This document shows positions 45,694 to 55,149 of a stretch of 64,000 nt of DNA, in pieces. A program made the translations under genes and the position numbers. Origin of the DNA: Rhodoplanes sp. Z2-YC6860 (GTDB lineage Bacteria; Pseudomonadota; Alphaproteobacteria; Rhizobiales; Xanthobacteraceae). The stretch is taken from NCBI RefSeq assembly GCF_001579845.1, contig NZ_CP007440.1, positions 3,804,029 to 3,868,028 on the forward strand, given 5' to 3'. The stretch's first letter is position 1, and each line of letters starts with the position of its first letter. The notes under the pieces are model-generated. The model was not told where the DNA came from. It searched no databases and saw only the letters and a program-made list of their open reading frames with translations.

Positions 45694-46743
45694 TTAGGCG
45701 ATGCCAAGCAGGCGCAGCGTGTTGCCGCCCGCCACCAACTGCTGCTCGGCGGGGGCCAGTCCCGCATGCGCCAGCGCCTTGGCAAGACGATCCGGCACGG
45801 ATTTCTCCTCGACGATCGGCCAGTCGGTGCCCATCAGCACGTGATCGGCGCCGAGCAGATCGACCGAGGCCCGCACCAGCGCCGGATGCAATCCCATGGT
45901 GTCGATGTAGACGTGGCGGCGGACGAGCGCGGGCGCGTCGCTTCGGATGTTCGCGCCGTCGCCGAAGCCGGCCGCCAGCATCAGGGCGCCGTAGGCGAGC
46001 GTGGTGACCACCATGTGCAGCTTGGGCGCCTCGTCGAAGGCGCCGCCTTCCAGCATGTTGATCAGCGCCGCGCCGTTGATGGTGCCGCGCGCATAGCGGA
46101 GCCCGATCCGGCCGGTGCGGGAGAATCGTTTGTGCAGCTGCGGATCGGTCTGCGGGTGCACGAACACCGGCACGCCGAGATCGGCGGCCGCCTTCAGCGT
46201 GGGGCGCGTCTCCTTGTCGCCGAGCAACAAATCCTTTTTGGCGCTTTCGACGAACACGCCGCGGAGCCCCAGTTCCTTCACCGCGCGCGTCAGCTCGCGC
46301 GCCGCGTCGTCGCCCGAGAAGGGATCGACGGTCGCGAGACCATAGAGCTTGCCCTTGTGCTTGGCGCAGGTCTCGGCGATCTGATCGTTGATCCGGCGCG
46401 TGGCGTCGGGCGGCGGATTGCCGTCGGCGTTCTCGAGAAAAGCCGTCGGCGAGTTGATGACGCGGGCCGCGATTCCCGCCGTTTCGATCGAGGCGAGCAG
46501 GGCGCTCTCGCTCTGCATGTTGGCGTTGATCTTCTCCTGCGTGGCCCTCGCTGCGGCAGGCATTCGTTCGAGATTGGTCAGGGACCAACTTGGACTGATG
46601 AAGTGGTTGTGGAAGTCGACGATCTTCAAGGGGGCTGCGCTTTGTGCGGTTGCGGTCGAAGGCGCAGCGATCGCTCCCGCCGCCACGCCCGCACTCAACG
46701 TGCCGAGAAACTCGCGCCGTGAAGACTCGCTGTCGGTCGCCAT
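45694..46743 (-). CDS. Amidohydrolase-2-family protein, Tat-exported
   Basis: A 349-residue TIM-barrel hydrolase/decarboxylase. A twin-arginine signal ([19 protein letters not shown]) leads, with cleavage near residue 34 after TAQ-type residues. Metal-binding DFHNHF starts the mature protein, VFVHPQTDP gives a middle His, and GTDWPIVEE near the C-terminus the final Asp. Relatives include ACMSD and gamma-resorcylate decarboxylase; the substrate here is unknown. ATG 46743 is preferred because GGGAGG precedes it. An exported member of this mostly cytoplasmic family is notable. Confidence 0.88.
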   Translation of the reverse strand: MATDSESSRREFLGTLSAGVAAGAIAAPSTATAQSAAPLKIVDFHNHFISPSWSLTNLERMPAAARATQEKINANMQSESALLASIETAGIAARVINSPTAFLENADGNPPPDATRRINDQIAETCAKHKGKLYGLATVDPFSGDDAARELTRAVKELGLRGVFVESAKKDLLLGDKETRPTLKAAADLGVPVFVHPQTDPQLHKRFSRTGRIGLRYARGTINGAALINMLEGGAFDEAPKLHMVVTTLAYGALMLAAGFGDGANIRSDAPALVRRHVYIDTMGLHPALVRASVDLLGADHVLMGTDWPIVEEKSVPDRLAKALAHAGLAPAEQQLVAGGNTLRLLGIA

Positions 46744-46823
46744 TGTCGCCCTCCCGTTGCGGCCCGCTTTGCGCGGGCGTGCCACGGGCGAAGTCTACCC
46801 TCACTTGGATTCAGGGCTCTACA

Positions 46824-46859
46824 TTGCGATGGGTATCAAGAAGTAGTATTTATTGCTAC
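46824..46859 (+). promoter_or_regulatory. Candidate promoter with operator-like repeat for parDE
   Basis: TTGCGA at 46824-46829 and TATTTA at 46847-46852 are separated by 17 bases, a good sigma-70 layout. GTAG (46843-46846) and CTAC (46856-46859) flank the -10 box as an inverted repeat, a plausible site for autorepression by the ribbon-helix-helix antitoxin. Confidence 0.45.
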
Positions 46860-46877
46860 CAATGCAGGAGATGCCTT

Positions 46878-47168
46878 ATGGCCAATGTCGAGAAGCTGAG
46901 CGTCGCACTGACCACCGAGCAGGTCGCATCGCTTAAGGCGGCCGTGGACTCAGGCGAATACGCCACCACCAGCGAGATCATCCGCGAAGCGGTGCGGGAT
47001 TGGCAGTTCAAGCGCGAACTGCGCCAGGAGGACATCAACCGCTTGCGTGAGCTATGGGATGCCGGGAAAGCTAGCGGCAATGCCGGCGAACTCGACATGA
47101 AAACGTTGCGCGGCGAAGCCCGAGCGCGGTTGAAGGGCGCGAAGAAAGCCGCTGGCAATGCCGATTAG
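46878..47168 (+). CDS. parD: ParD-like type II antitoxin
   Basis: A 96-residue antitoxin. The N-terminal ribbon-helix-helix ([20 protein letters not shown], then [16 protein letters not shown]) binds DNA; the C-terminal basic tail ([12 protein letters not shown]) is expected to wrap the toxin. AGGAG lies ahead of ATG 46878. It precedes and overlaps the toxin gene by 11 bases, the normal order for ParDE loci. The complex probably represses its own promoter upstream. Confidence 0.9.
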   Translation: MANVEKLSVALTTEQVASLKAAVDSGEYATTSEIIREAVRDWQFKRELRQEDINRLRELWDAGKASGNAGELDMKTLRGEARARLKGAKKAAGNAD

Positions 47169-47472
47169 GCTGACCTGGTCTGTCCAGGCACATGATGACC
47201 TTCTTGATGTCTACGTGCTGATCGGGCTCGATCAGCCCGCCGCTGCCGAGCGTTACTTCGATCGCATTGAAGCCAAGGTGAAGCTCTTGCAATCGCAGCC
47301 GCGTATGGGAGTGCGGCGTACCGACATCCGTGAATCGATGCGGATGCTGGTCGAATACCCTTATCTGATCTTATACGCGACTGCCCCGGACACGGATGAA
47401 GGTCCAATCCACGCGGTCGAGATCGTGCGGATCGTCGACGGTCGGCGGGAGCTCACTCACCTTTTCGCTTAG
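47158..47472 (+). CDS. parE: ParE/RelE-fold toxin
   Basis: A 104-residue toxin of the RelE/ParE superfamily. It shows [35 protein letters not shown] and, near the end, [15 protein letters not shown], the typical layout of ParE proteins, which poison DNA gyrase. It is distinct from the topoisomerase IV parE at 36069-38141 despite the shared symbol. The start ATG lies inside the antitoxin gene, so synthesis is coupled. All strands seem intact, so the module is probably active. Confidence 0.9.
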   Translation: MPIRLTWSVQAHDDLLDVYVLIGLDQPAAAERYFDRIEAKVKLLQSQPRMGVRRTDIRESMRMLVEYPYLILYATAPDTDEGPIHAVEIVRIVDGRRELTHLFA

Positions 47473-47487
47473 ACTGGCTCCCCAATC

Positions 47488-49320
47488 TCATGACCTCACC
47501 CGCACATACCGCCCCGGCGCGTCCTCGATCGGCGTCAGCACGCCGCCACCGGGCTCGCGCGGTGGCACCTCGTCGGCGCTGTGCGATTTGATCCATTCGA
47601 TCCAGTCCGGCCACCACGAGCCTGGATGCTCTTTGGCTTTCTTCATCCAGTTTTCGAGCGAGCCGGTGCCAGCCTTGCCGCCGGTCCAGTACTGGTATTT
47701 CACCTTGTTGGGGTTCGGCGGATTGACCACGCCGGCGATGTGTCCCGAGCCTGACAGCACGAATTTCACCGGGCCGCCGAAGAACTTCGAGCCGAGAAAC
47801 GCCGACTTCGCCGGTGCGATATGGTCCTCGCGGGTGGCCAGGTTGTAGAGCGGCACCTTCACCTGGCCGAGGTCGATTTTCACGTTGGCGATGCTCATCC
47901 GCCCTTTGGACAGCGCGTTGTTCAGATAGCACTGCCGTAGATAGAACGAGTGATTGGCGGCCGGCATCCGCGTCGCGTCGGAATTCCAGTACAGCAGATC
48001 GAACGGCATCGGCATCTTGCCGCGCAGGTAGTTGTTGACGACGTACGGCCAGATCAGGTCGTTGGAGCGCAGCATGTTGAAGGCGTTCGCCATCTTCTTG
48101 CCTTCGAGATAGCCGCGCTCGGCCATCCGCCGCTCCAGCACTTCGAGCTGCGCCTCGTCGACGAACACCTTGAGATCGCCCGCGTGCGTGAAGTCGACCT
48201 GAGCGGCGAACAGCGTTGCGGACGCCGCGCGCTGGTCGTTCGTCGCCGCCATGTAGGCGAGCGTGATCGAAAGCAGCGTGCCGCCGACGCAATAGCCGAT
48301 GGTGTGAGCCTGGTGCTCGCCAGTGACCTGCTCGATCACATCGAATGCGGCGAGCGGCCCAAGCCGCATGTAGTCCTCGAAACCCATCTTGGCGTGGCGC
48401 TCGTCCGGATTGACCCAGGAGATCACGAACACCGTGAGCCCGCGATCGACGCACCATTTGATGAAGGATTTTTCCGGGTTCAGATCGAGAACGTAGAATT
48501 TATTGATCCACGGCGGCACGATGAGCAGCGGCGTCTTCAGCACCGTCGGCGTCGACGGCTGATACTGAATGAGCTGCATCAGCTTGTTCTCGAAGATCAC
48601 CTTGCCGGGCGTGACCCCGAGATTTTTCCCGACCGCGAACTTCTCGGCATCCGACTGGCGGATCTTCAGGTCGCCGCCGCCGGCCGCAATGTCCTCGGCC
48701 AGCATGCTCATGCCGCGTGCGAGGTTCTCGGCGTTGGCGGAAACGGTTTCGCGAAGGAGCTCCGGATTGGTCAGAAGGAAGTTCGAAGGCGACAGCGCGT
48801 TGGTGAGTTGCCGGATGTAGAACTCCGCCTTCTGGCGGGTGTGCGGATCGAGGCCCTTGGCGTCATCGACCAGGCTCTGCGCCCATTGGGTCGAAAGCAG
48901 GTAGGCCTGCTTGATGAAGTCGAAGAACTGGTTCGTCGACCACTCGGGATCGTTGAAGCGTTTGTCGCCGGGCTCGGGCTTTGCCACCGGCGCGCTTTCT
49001 TCGCCGGTGAGGCGCCTGGCCGCCGCGCCCCAGAGTTCGAGATAGCCGCGGCCGAGCCGCGCCTGCAGCTCGACGGCGCGGGCAGGGTCCTTCAGCCAAT
49101 ATTCCAGCACCTCGCCGAGCGTCTTGACCAGGTCGGCGATCTCGTCGGACGGGCCGGTCTCGGCCTTGCCCTCTTCGCGCGGCTTGAGGTAGGCGGCGAG
49201 CGCCTTGCCGCCGTTCTCGACCATCCGGGCCAGGTTCTTGGAAAACGCCTCCACGTCGACCGAATTGAGCTTCGTCGCTCCGGCCACCGCATTTGAGGTC
49301 GTATTCTGGTTCATCGTCAT
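47488..49320 (-). CDS. phaC: Class I poly(3-hydroxyalkanoate) synthase
   Basis: A 610-residue polymerase that makes PHB-type storage polyester from hydroxyacyl-CoA. The lipase-box-like GYCVGG has its catalytic Cys at about residue 344; Asp in [10 protein letters not shown] and His in [13 protein letters not shown] complete the triad. The N-terminal PhaC domain and the length fit class I. No phaA, phaB or phaR gene lies in the window. ATG 49320 and 49314 are both possible starts. It converges with the ParE toxin gene, 15 bases away, and is divergent from the lipoprotein gene. Confidence 0.97.
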   Translation of the reverse strand: MTMNQNTTSNAVAGATKLNSVDVEAFSKNLARMVENGGKALAAYLKPREEGKAETGPSDEIADLVKTLGEVLEYWLKDPARAVELQARLGRGYLELWGAAARRLTGEESAPVAKPEPGDKRFNDPEWSTNQFFDFIKQAYLLSTQWAQSLVDDAKGLDPHTRQKAEFYIRQLTNALSPSNFLLTNPELLRETVSANAENLARGMSMLAEDIAAGGGDLKIRQSDAEKFAVGKNLGVTPGKVIFENKLMQLIQYQPSTPTVLKTPLLIVPPWINKFYVLDLNPEKSFIKWCVDRGLTVFVISWVNPDERHAKMGFEDYMRLGPLAAFDVIEQVTGEHQAHTIGYCVGGTLLSITLAYMAATNDQRAASATLFAAQVDFTHAGDLKVFVDEAQLEVLERRMAERGYLEGKKMANAFNMLRSNDLIWPYVVNNYLRGKMPMPFDLLYWNSDATRMPAANHSFYLRQCYLNNALSKGRMSIANVKIDLGQVKVPLYNLATREDHIAPAKSAFLGSKFFGGPVKFVLSGSGHIAGVVNPPNPNKVKYQYWTGGKAGTGSLENWMKKAKEHPGSWWPDWIEWIKSHSADEVPPREPGGGVLTPIEDAPGRYVRVRS

Positions 49321-49552
49321 CGCCGCCCGAGGAGCTTAACCGACGCATCCTAACCGGTATTAGTATGCAAGGTTCATACGAGCGGCCATGTGACCGGTCG
49401 CCGGTATGCGAGCTGTGCCCCCGCAATCCTTGCTTTGGACATATTGCCCGTCTACCGGATTCCCAGGTCAGACAGTTGAATTTACACCTATTTCACTGTT
49501 CGCCCCCAATGGTCGGGGAGTGTTGAGTCGGGACCTTCGGGGTCGAGGATTG

Positions 49553-50047
49553 ATGAGACGGCTTCACGCCGCATCGCAGCAGAAGACTGGGTTGAGGAGG
49601 TGGCCGTTGCTGGCGGCCGCCGCAGGCCTTGCTTTGGGCCTTGCGCTGTCCGGTTGCGGGTCGATTTCCGAGAAGTTCGCGGAAACGGCGTCGCAGGCGC
49701 CGCAGATTGGCCTGCCGGGCAATGCACCGGCCCGGCCGACGCAGATGGCCTATCCGGCCGTGCACGATGTTCCGCCGCCGCGGACCGCCACGGTGCTCAC
49801 CGACGTCGAGCAGCAGAAGCTCGAAAGCGATCTGCTGGCGGCCCGCAAGCAGCAGCAGATCGCCGCAGGGGTGCCGGTCTATAAGCCCGAGGACGCCAAG
49901 CCGGCCGGCAAGAATGCTGCCAAAAACACCGGCAAGAATGCTGCGAAGAACACCGCCAAGAGCAGTGGCGATAAAAACCAGCCCAATCAGGATCAAGCCA
50001 GCGCGCCCGCCCCAATTTCGTCCGCGAGCAGCCGCACGATCTACTAG
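49553..50047 (+). CDS. Putative lipoprotein with Lys/Ala/Asn repeats
   Basis: A 164-residue protein. After a basic start and a hydrophobic stretch comes the lipobox LSGC with Cys35, so it should be a lipoprotein. The middle contains TVLTDVEQQKLESDLLAARK, a short helical segment. The C-terminus has a repeated KNAAKNTGKNAAKNTAKSS pattern, then a Ser/Pro tail. At DNA level two 24-base direct copies lie around 49908-49955. No function is known. ATG 49553 is chosen because it directly heads the signal; the frame is open far upstream. Confidence 0.72.
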   Translation: MRRLHAASQQKTGLRRWPLLAAAAGLALGLALSGCGSISEKFAETASQAPQIGLPGNAPARPTQMAYPAVHDVPPPRTATVLTDVEQQKLESDLLAARKQQQIAAGVPVYKPEDAKPAGKNAAKNTGKNAAKNTAKSSGDKNQPNQDQASAPAPISSASSRTIY

Positions 50048-50138
50048 GTTCGGTCCGAACCGTGTTACAAGTCCCGGCGAGCGATAACGCTCGCAAGTTA
50101 CGCCAGCAAACCAGCAAATCCGATCCAGAGATCGAGCG

Positions 50139-51356
50139 ATGGAAGAATTTTACCGCATCAAGCGCCTGCCGCCCTACGTGTTCGAGACGGTCAATCGCGC
50201 CAAGGCGGCCGCCCGCAATGCCGGTGCGGACATCGTCGATCTCGGCATGGGCAATCCGGACCTGCCGGCGCCGCAGCACGTCCTCGACAAGCTGAAGGAG
50301 ACACTCGGCAAGCCGCGCACCGACCGCTATTCGTCATCCAAGGGTATTCCCGGGCTGCGCCGGGCTCAGGCCGCTTATTACGCGCGCCGCTTCGGCGTGA
50401 AGCTCAATCCCGACACCCAGATCGTCACCACGCTGGGCTCGAAAGAGGGCTTCGCCAATGTGGCGCAGGCCATCACGGCGCCGGGCGATGTCGTGCTGGT
50501 GCCGGACCCGAGCTATCCGATCCACGCCTTCGGCTTCCTGATGGCGGGCGGCGTGGTCCGCTCGGTGCCGTCGGACCCGACGCCGAGCTTCTTCTCGACG
50601 CTCGAGCGCGCCATCACACACTCGATCCCGAAACCCATCGCCGTGGTGGTGTGCTACCCGTCGAATCCGACCGCGCATGTGGCCGATCTCGACTTCTACA
50701 AGGAGCTGGTGCCGTTCGCGAAGAAGCACGGTATCTACATCCTGTCCGACCTCGCTTACGCTGAGGTCTATTTCGAAAACAATCCGCCGCCGTCGGTGCT
50801 GCAGGTCAACGGCGCGATGGATGTCTGCGTCGAGTTCACCTCGATGTCGAAGACCTATTCGATGGCCGGCTGGCGCATGGGCTTCGCGGTCGGCAACGAG
50901 CGCATCATCTCGGCGCTGACGCGGGTGAAGTCCTACCTCGACTACGGCGCATTCACGCCAGTGCAGGTGGCGGCGACCGCTGCACTGAACGGTCCGGACG
51001 ACTGCATCAAGGAGATGCGCGACACCTATAAGCGTCGCCGCGACGTCCTGGTCGAAAGCTTCGGCCGGGCCGGCTGGGACGTGCCGCCGCCGAAGGCCTC
51101 GATGTTCGCCTGGTCGCCCATCCCGGAGCCGTTCCGCGAGCTTGGCAGCGTGGAGTTTTCCAAGCTGCTGGTCGAAAAGGCCGAGGTCGCGGTGGCGCCC
51201 GGCACGGGCTTCGGCGAGCGCGGCGAGGGCTTCGTGCGCATTGCGGTCGTCGAAAACGAACAGCGCATCCGCCAGGCCGCCCGCAACATCCGGCGTTTCC
51301 TTGAAACAGCGCCGGAAAAGCTCCATAACGTCGTCCCTCTCGCCACGCGGCGCTAA
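50139..51356 (+). CDS. PLP-dependent aminotransferase, AlaC/DapL-like
   Basis: A 405-residue class I/II aminotransferase. The PLP Lys238 lies in SMSKTYSMAGWRMGF; GMGNPDLPAPQHVL and CYPSNPTAHV are further family marks. Homologues are annotated either as alanine aminotransferase AlaC or as LL-diaminopimelate aminotransferase. It stands 36 bases ahead of homoserine dehydrogenase, both being in aspartate-family amino acid metabolism, which supports a biosynthetic role. The ribosome-binding site is weak. The order aminotransferase-hom-glpX followed by recJ is kept in many Hyphomicrobiales. Confidence 0.9.
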   Translation: MEEFYRIKRLPPYVFETVNRAKAAARNAGADIVDLGMGNPDLPAPQHVLDKLKETLGKPRTDRYSSSKGIPGLRRAQAAYYARRFGVKLNPDTQIVTTLGSKEGFANVAQAITAPGDVVLVPDPSYPIHAFGFLMAGGVVRSVPSDPTPSFFSTLERAITHSIPKPIAVVVCYPSNPTAHVADLDFYKELVPFAKKHGIYILSDLAYAEVYFENNPPPSVLQVNGAMDVCVEFTSMSKTYSMAGWRMGFAVGNERIISALTRVKSYLDYGAFTPVQVAATAALNGPDDCIKEMRDTYKRRRDVLVESFGRAGWDVPPPKASMFAWSPIPEPFRELGSVEFSKLLVEKAEVAVAPGTGFGERGEGFVRIAVVENEQRIRQAARNIRRFLETAPEKLHNVVPLATRR

Positions 51357-51392
51357 ATGCCGCTTTAAACGAAGCGGACGCACAGTTTCCCC

Positions 51393-52706
51393 ATGGCTTC
51401 CCCGCTCAAAGTGGGCATCGCCGGTCTCGGCACGGTCGGCGCCTCTGTGGTGCGCCTGATCGATGAGCAGCGCCAGCAGCTGGCGCTGCGTTCCGGCCGG
51501 CCGATCGAAGTGGTCGCGGTTTCGGCGCGCAGCCGGAACAAGGATCGCGGCATCGACATGAAGCGGCTGCGCTGGGTCGCCGATCCGGTGAAGCTTGCCA
51601 CCGATCCCGGTATCGATGCGTTCGTCGAGCTGATCGGCGGAGAGGGCGGCGCGGCGCGCGCCGCGGTCACTGCGGCGCTGAAGGCCGGCAAGCCCGTGGT
51701 CACCGCCAACAAGGCGCTGCTCGCGCGCCATGGCATCGAGCTTGCCGAGCTTGCCGAAAAACATGGCGTCGCGCTGAACTTCGAGGCGGCGGCGGCCGGC
51801 GCAATCCCGATCGTGAAGACCTTGCGGGAGGGGCTTGCCGGCAATTCGGTGCAGCGCGTCTACGGCATCCTCAACGGCACTTGCAATTACATGCTGACGC
51901 GCATGGAGCGCGAGAAGCTGTCGTTCGACGAGTGCCTGAAGGAGGCGCAGCGGCTCGGCTACGCCGAGGCCGATCCGTCGTTCGACATCGAAGGCCATGA
52001 CACCGCGCAGAAGCTTGCGATCCTTGCAAGCCTCACCTTCGGTACCCGCGTCGATCCCGAAGCGATTTACGTCGAGGGCATCACCTCGATTACCACGGCC
52101 GACCTCGAAGCCGCCGACCAGCTCGGCTACCGCATCAAGCTTCTCGGTGTTGCGGTGAAGACCGACAAGGGCATCGAGCAGCGCGTTCATCCGACCTTCG
52201 TGCCGAAGGATTCAGCGATTGCCCAGGTGATGGGCGTGACCAACGCGGTGACGATCGATGCCGATGGCATCGCGCCGATCACGCTGGTGGGGCCGGGCGC
52301 GGGCGGCATGGCGACAGCCTCCGCGGTGGTCGCCGATATCGCCGACATCGCCCGGGGCGTGCGCGTAGCGCCGTTCGGCCGGCCGCAGGCCAAGCTTGCG
52401 GCGACCAAGAAGGCGCCGATGCAGCGTCACGAGGGCGGCTACTACATCCGCATGATCGCGGTCGACAAGCCCGGAACCGCCGCGACCATCGCCAAGCGGC
52501 TCGCCCAGCACAACATCTCGATGGAATCCATCGTGCAGCGGCATTCCGGTCCGCTCGGGGGCGCCGAAAAGCCGCAAGGTCCGGTCCCCGTCATATTGAT
52601 CACATACGCCACCACCGAAGATGCGGTGCGCAAGGCACTTGCCGCGGTGCAGCGCGATAAGGTTATTTCAGGCCGGCCGCAATTGATCCGCATCGAAAAG
52701 AATTGA
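51393..52706 (+). CDS. hom: Homoserine dehydrogenase
   Basis: A 437-residue monofunctional enzyme that reduces aspartate semialdehyde to homoserine, the branch to threonine and methionine. It has the NAD(P) motif GIAGLGTVGASVV, the GILNGTCNYMLTRME segment and the catalytic region EGHDTAQKLAIL. The last 80 residues (YYIRMIAVDKPGTAATIAKR, then VPVILITYATTEDAVRKAL) form an ACT domain, the site for threonine feedback. Length and order are normal. The next gene, glpX, begins 25 bases after the stop. Confidence 0.97.
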   Translation: MASPLKVGIAGLGTVGASVVRLIDEQRQQLALRSGRPIEVVAVSARSRNKDRGIDMKRLRWVADPVKLATDPGIDAFVELIGGEGGAARAAVTAALKAGKPVVTANKALLARHGIELAELAEKHGVALNFEAAAAGAIPIVKTLREGLAGNSVQRVYGILNGTCNYMLTRMEREKLSFDECLKEAQRLGYAEADPSFDIEGHDTAQKLAILASLTFGTRVDPEAIYVEGITSITTADLEAADQLGYRIKLLGVAVKTDKGIEQRVHPTFVPKDSAIAQVMGVTNAVTIDADGIAPITLVGPGAGGMATASAVVADIADIARGVRVAPFGRPQAKLAATKKAPMQRHEGGYYIRMIAVDKPGTAATIAKRLAQHNISMESIVQRHSGPLGGAEKPQGPVPVILITYATTEDAVRKALAAVQRDKVISGRPQLIRIEKN

Positions 52707-52731
52707 TGCTCGGACAAACAAGGAGACCGCC

Positions 52732-53727
52732 ATGACATCCTCGATCACCGTCGCGCAGCACCTTTTGCTCGAGCGCGTTCTGACGATCGAGATTGTGCGC
52801 GTGACGGAGCGCGCGGCGGTTTCAGCTGCGCGGCTGCGCGGCCACGGCAAGAGCAAGGCCTCCGATCAGGCCGCGGTCGATGCCATGCGCCGTGAGCTCA
52901 ACAAGCTGCCGATCGACGGGACCGTGGTGATCGGCGAGGGCGAGATGGATGAAGCGCCGATGCTGTTCATCGGCGAGAAGGTCGGCAACAAGAGCGGCCC
53001 CAAGGTCGACATCGCGGTCGATCCGTTGGAAGGCACCACGCTCTGCGCCAAGAACATGCCGGGCGCGATCGCGACGCTCGCCATGGCCGACGCCGGCACG
53101 CTGCTGCACGCGCCCGACTGTTACATGCAGAAGATCGCGATCGGTCCGGGCTATCCGAAGGGCACCGTCGATCTCGACGCGCCGACCGAAGAGAACATCC
53201 TCAATCTCGCCAAGGCCAAGGGCGTGAAGCCCTCGGAGATCACCGCGATCCTGCTCGACCGGCCGCGGCACGGCGACATGATCGAAGCCATTCGCAAGGT
53301 CGGCGGCGCGGTGGCATTGATCTCCGACGGTGACGTGGCAGGCGTCATCCACTGCGCCGAGCCCAAGACCGGCATCGACATCTATTTCGGCAGCGGCGGC
53401 GCGCCGGAGGGTGTGCTGGCCGCGGCAGCGCTGCGCTGCATCGGCGGTCAGATGCAGACCCGCCTGGTGATCGACACCGAGGAGCTGCGCGAGCGCACGC
53501 TGAAGATGGGCATCAAGGACGCGAAGAAGAAGTACGAAATCGAGGACATGGTGAAGGGCGACTGCCTGTTCGCGGCAACCGGCGTCACCACCGGCCCGAT
53601 GCTCGGCGGCGTCAAGTTCGGCAAGCACTTCATCGAGACCGACACCGTGGTGATGCGCTCCGTCACCGGCACGGTGCGTCGCATCACCGCCGAACACCGG
53701 CAGTTCGAGAAATTCCACCTCGACTGA
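52732..53727 (+). CDS. glpX: Class II fructose-1,6-bisphosphatase
   Basis: A 331-residue Mg/Mn-dependent phosphatase of gluconeogenesis and, in autotrophs, the Calvin cycle. GEGEMDEAPML and IAVDPLEGTTLCAKN supply the metal-binding acidic residues; GDGDV-type SDGDVAGVIH and YFGSGGAPEGVLAAAALRC are typical further on. AAGGAGA precedes ATG 52732. It is the only FBPase gene here and lies in the same likely operon as hom. Confidence 0.96.
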   Translation: MTSSITVAQHLLLERVLTIEIVRVTERAAVSAARLRGHGKSKASDQAAVDAMRRELNKLPIDGTVVIGEGEMDEAPMLFIGEKVGNKSGPKVDIAVDPLEGTTLCAKNMPGAIATLAMADAGTLLHAPDCYMQKIAIGPGYPKGTVDLDAPTEENILNLAKAKGVKPSEITAILLDRPRHGDMIEAIRKVGGAVALISDGDVAGVIHCAEPKTGIDIYFGSGGAPEGVLAAAALRCIGGQMQTRLVIDTEELRERTLKMGIKDAKKKYEIEDMVKGDCLFAATGVTTGPMLGGVKFGKHFIETDTVVMRSVTGTVRRITAEHRQFEKFHLD

Positions 53728-53734
53728 TCGGAAG

Positions 53735-54034
53735 TCAGTGCTGCTGCGCCTGACCCGTGGTCTGCGGCGTGGGGGTTCCTGAGGGAGCAGGTGTGCTCGA
53801 GGGATTGGTCTGCTGCGGATTGGGTCCCGGCTGCGTCGGCGCATTGGCGGCCGACTGCGCCGCCGGCGTGTTGCTGGCGCCGGCGTCATGACCCCACACG
53901 CCCATGTTGACCAGCAGAACGCCGCCGAGCAGCACGATCATGGCGCCCGCGCCAAATCCCGAGGCCCACAGCAACAGGTTCCGGGTTGCGTTGACGGGCA
54001 TCGGTTCTTCGTTGGTGGTGTAATCGTCGGCCAT
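53735..54034 (-). CDS. Small single-pass membrane protein with Pro/Thr/Gln-rich tail
   Basis: A 99-residue protein. Residues 20-43 form one hydrophobic helix (LLLWASGFGAGAMIVLLGGV). The N-terminal part is short and polar, and the C-terminal 50 residues are low complexity, rich in Pro, Thr, Ala and Gln, probably periplasmic. GGGAG precedes ATG 54034. It converges with glpX by seven bases. I know no family. Confidence 0.65.
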   Translation of the reverse strand: MADDYTTNEEPMPVNATRNLLLWASGFGAGAMIVLLGGVLLVNMGVWGHDAGASNTPAAQSAANAPTQPGPNPQQTNPSSTPAPSGTPTPQTTGQAQQH

Positions 54035-54125
54035 GGTGAGCTCCCGTCTGTCGTGTGGTCGCCCGGAATGACAACGCGTCGGTTTTGGCGATGTTCCAAC
54101 CGTTGGATTTGTGGAACAAAGGGGC

Positions 54126-54599
54126 ATGGCCAAGGACATCGTGACGCACATCGACATCCGCCCGGTGCCGTCAGACCAACGCGCCGCCTGGGAGCCGCTG
54201 TGGACCGGCTATCTCGAATTCTACAAGACGAGCGTGCGCAGCGAGGTCTACGACAGCACGTGGGCCCGGCTGCAGGATCCGGCGGAGCCGATGCATCTGC
54301 TCGGCGCCTACGTCGACGGCAAGCTCTTGGGCATCGTGCATTTCATCTATCACCGCACGTGCTGGACGATCGGCGACTACTGCTATCTCCAGGATCTGTT
54401 CGTCGCGGAAGGCGCGCGCAAGCTCGGGCTCGGCCGGGCGCTGATCGAGGCGGTCTATAAGACCGCGCACGCGGCTGGTGCGAGCCGCGTCTATTGGCTC
54501 ACCCACGAAAGCAACGCCACCGCGCGCGTGCTGTACGACAAGCTCGCCACCTGGCCGGGCTTCATCGTCTATCGGCACCTGTTCGCCGATCGCACTTGA
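54126..54599 (+). CDS. GNAT-family N-acetyltransferase
   Basis: A 157-residue acetyltransferase. The acetyl-CoA-binding part is YLQDLFVAEGARKLGLGRAL, with a slightly altered R/Q-x-x-G-x-G/A loop (ARKLGLGRA). A late SRVYWLTHESNATARVLYDK segment is typical of GNATs that act on small molecules or polyamines. ATG 54126 has AAAGGGG upstream; a GTG at 54111 is also in frame. The substrate cannot be told. Confidence 0.88.
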   Translation: MAKDIVTHIDIRPVPSDQRAAWEPLWTGYLEFYKTSVRSEVYDSTWARLQDPAEPMHLLGAYVDGKLLGIVHFIYHRTCWTIGDYCYLQDLFVAEGARKLGLGRALIEAVYKTAHAAGASRVYWLTHESNATARVLYDKLATWPGFIVYRHLFADRT

Positions 54600-54613
54600 T
54601 CAATTCGGGGACG

Positions 54614-54646
54614 ATAAAAAATGCGGACGGCTTTCGCCGTCCGCAT
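54614..54646 (-). terminator. Rho-independent terminator of the Gly-rich protein gene
   Basis: ATGCGGACGGC pairs exactly with GCCGTCCGCAT around TTTC; on the minus strand it runs into TTTTTT. It lies 26 bases after the stop of the Gly-rich gene and can also serve the GNAT gene from the other side. Confidence 0.9.
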
Positions 54647-54672
54647 CAACGTTACAACTTGGCAGCTCGCGA

Positions 54673-54984
54673 TCAGCACACCCACATGCGGCGCCAGCGC
54701 CAGCCGTACGGCGTGCCAACGCGGATCGTGCGCCAGCAGCCATAAGGTCCCGGACCGTAACCACCGTATCCGTAGTAGCCGCCGCCATAGTACGGATAGC
54801 CGGCAGCAAGACCGAGCCCAAGGCCCAGGCCCACAGCCGGGCCGCCCCAGCCGCGACCCCAACCGCCGCGGCCCCAGCCGCCGCGGCCGCCCCAGCCTCG
54901 ACCGCGAGCTTCTGCCGTGCCAGGCACAGCCGCCGCACCAATCGTCGCGAGCGCCACCAGCGCAAACAGGATCTTTCGGAACAT
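54673..54984 (-). CDS. Small secreted Gly/Tyr/Trp/Arg-rich protein
   Basis: A 103-residue protein with a signal peptide (residues 1-25, cleavage after AEA). The mature protein is built from RGWGGRGGWGRGG-like units, then a short hydrophobic Gly-Leu stretch and Tyr-Gly repeats, ending in CWRTIRVGTPYGWRWR with a final Cys. Two Cys may pair. Such proteins are frequent in Bradyrhizobium-like genomes without known role; an envelope or surface place is likely. AAGGAG precedes ATG 54984 and a strong terminator follows. Confidence 0.75.
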   Translation of the reverse strand: MFRKILFALVALATIGAAAVPGTAEARGRGWGGRGGWGRGGWGRGWGGPAVGLGLGLGLAAGYPYYGGGYYGYGGYGPGPYGCWRTIRVGTPYGWRWRRMWVC

Positions 54985-55149
54985 CTCTCCAGCTCCTTTG
55001 AAAGCCTCCGCCCTAGGTAGCATTTCCGCAGAGACTTTGGACAAATTTGTGGAATCCACCGCGGTGGATTGCGGCAACAGCGTTCCCGATTACGTGAGGT
55101 TGCGGTGCGGCACGCGGTATGATGCGCGCATGATTCTGAAGATTCATTC

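Noticed and set aside
45404-46804. 466-codon minus-strand frame over the amidohydrolase and the CQIW gene
   Set aside because: It overlaps the amidohydrolase in another frame and reads Arg-rich low-complexity sequence.
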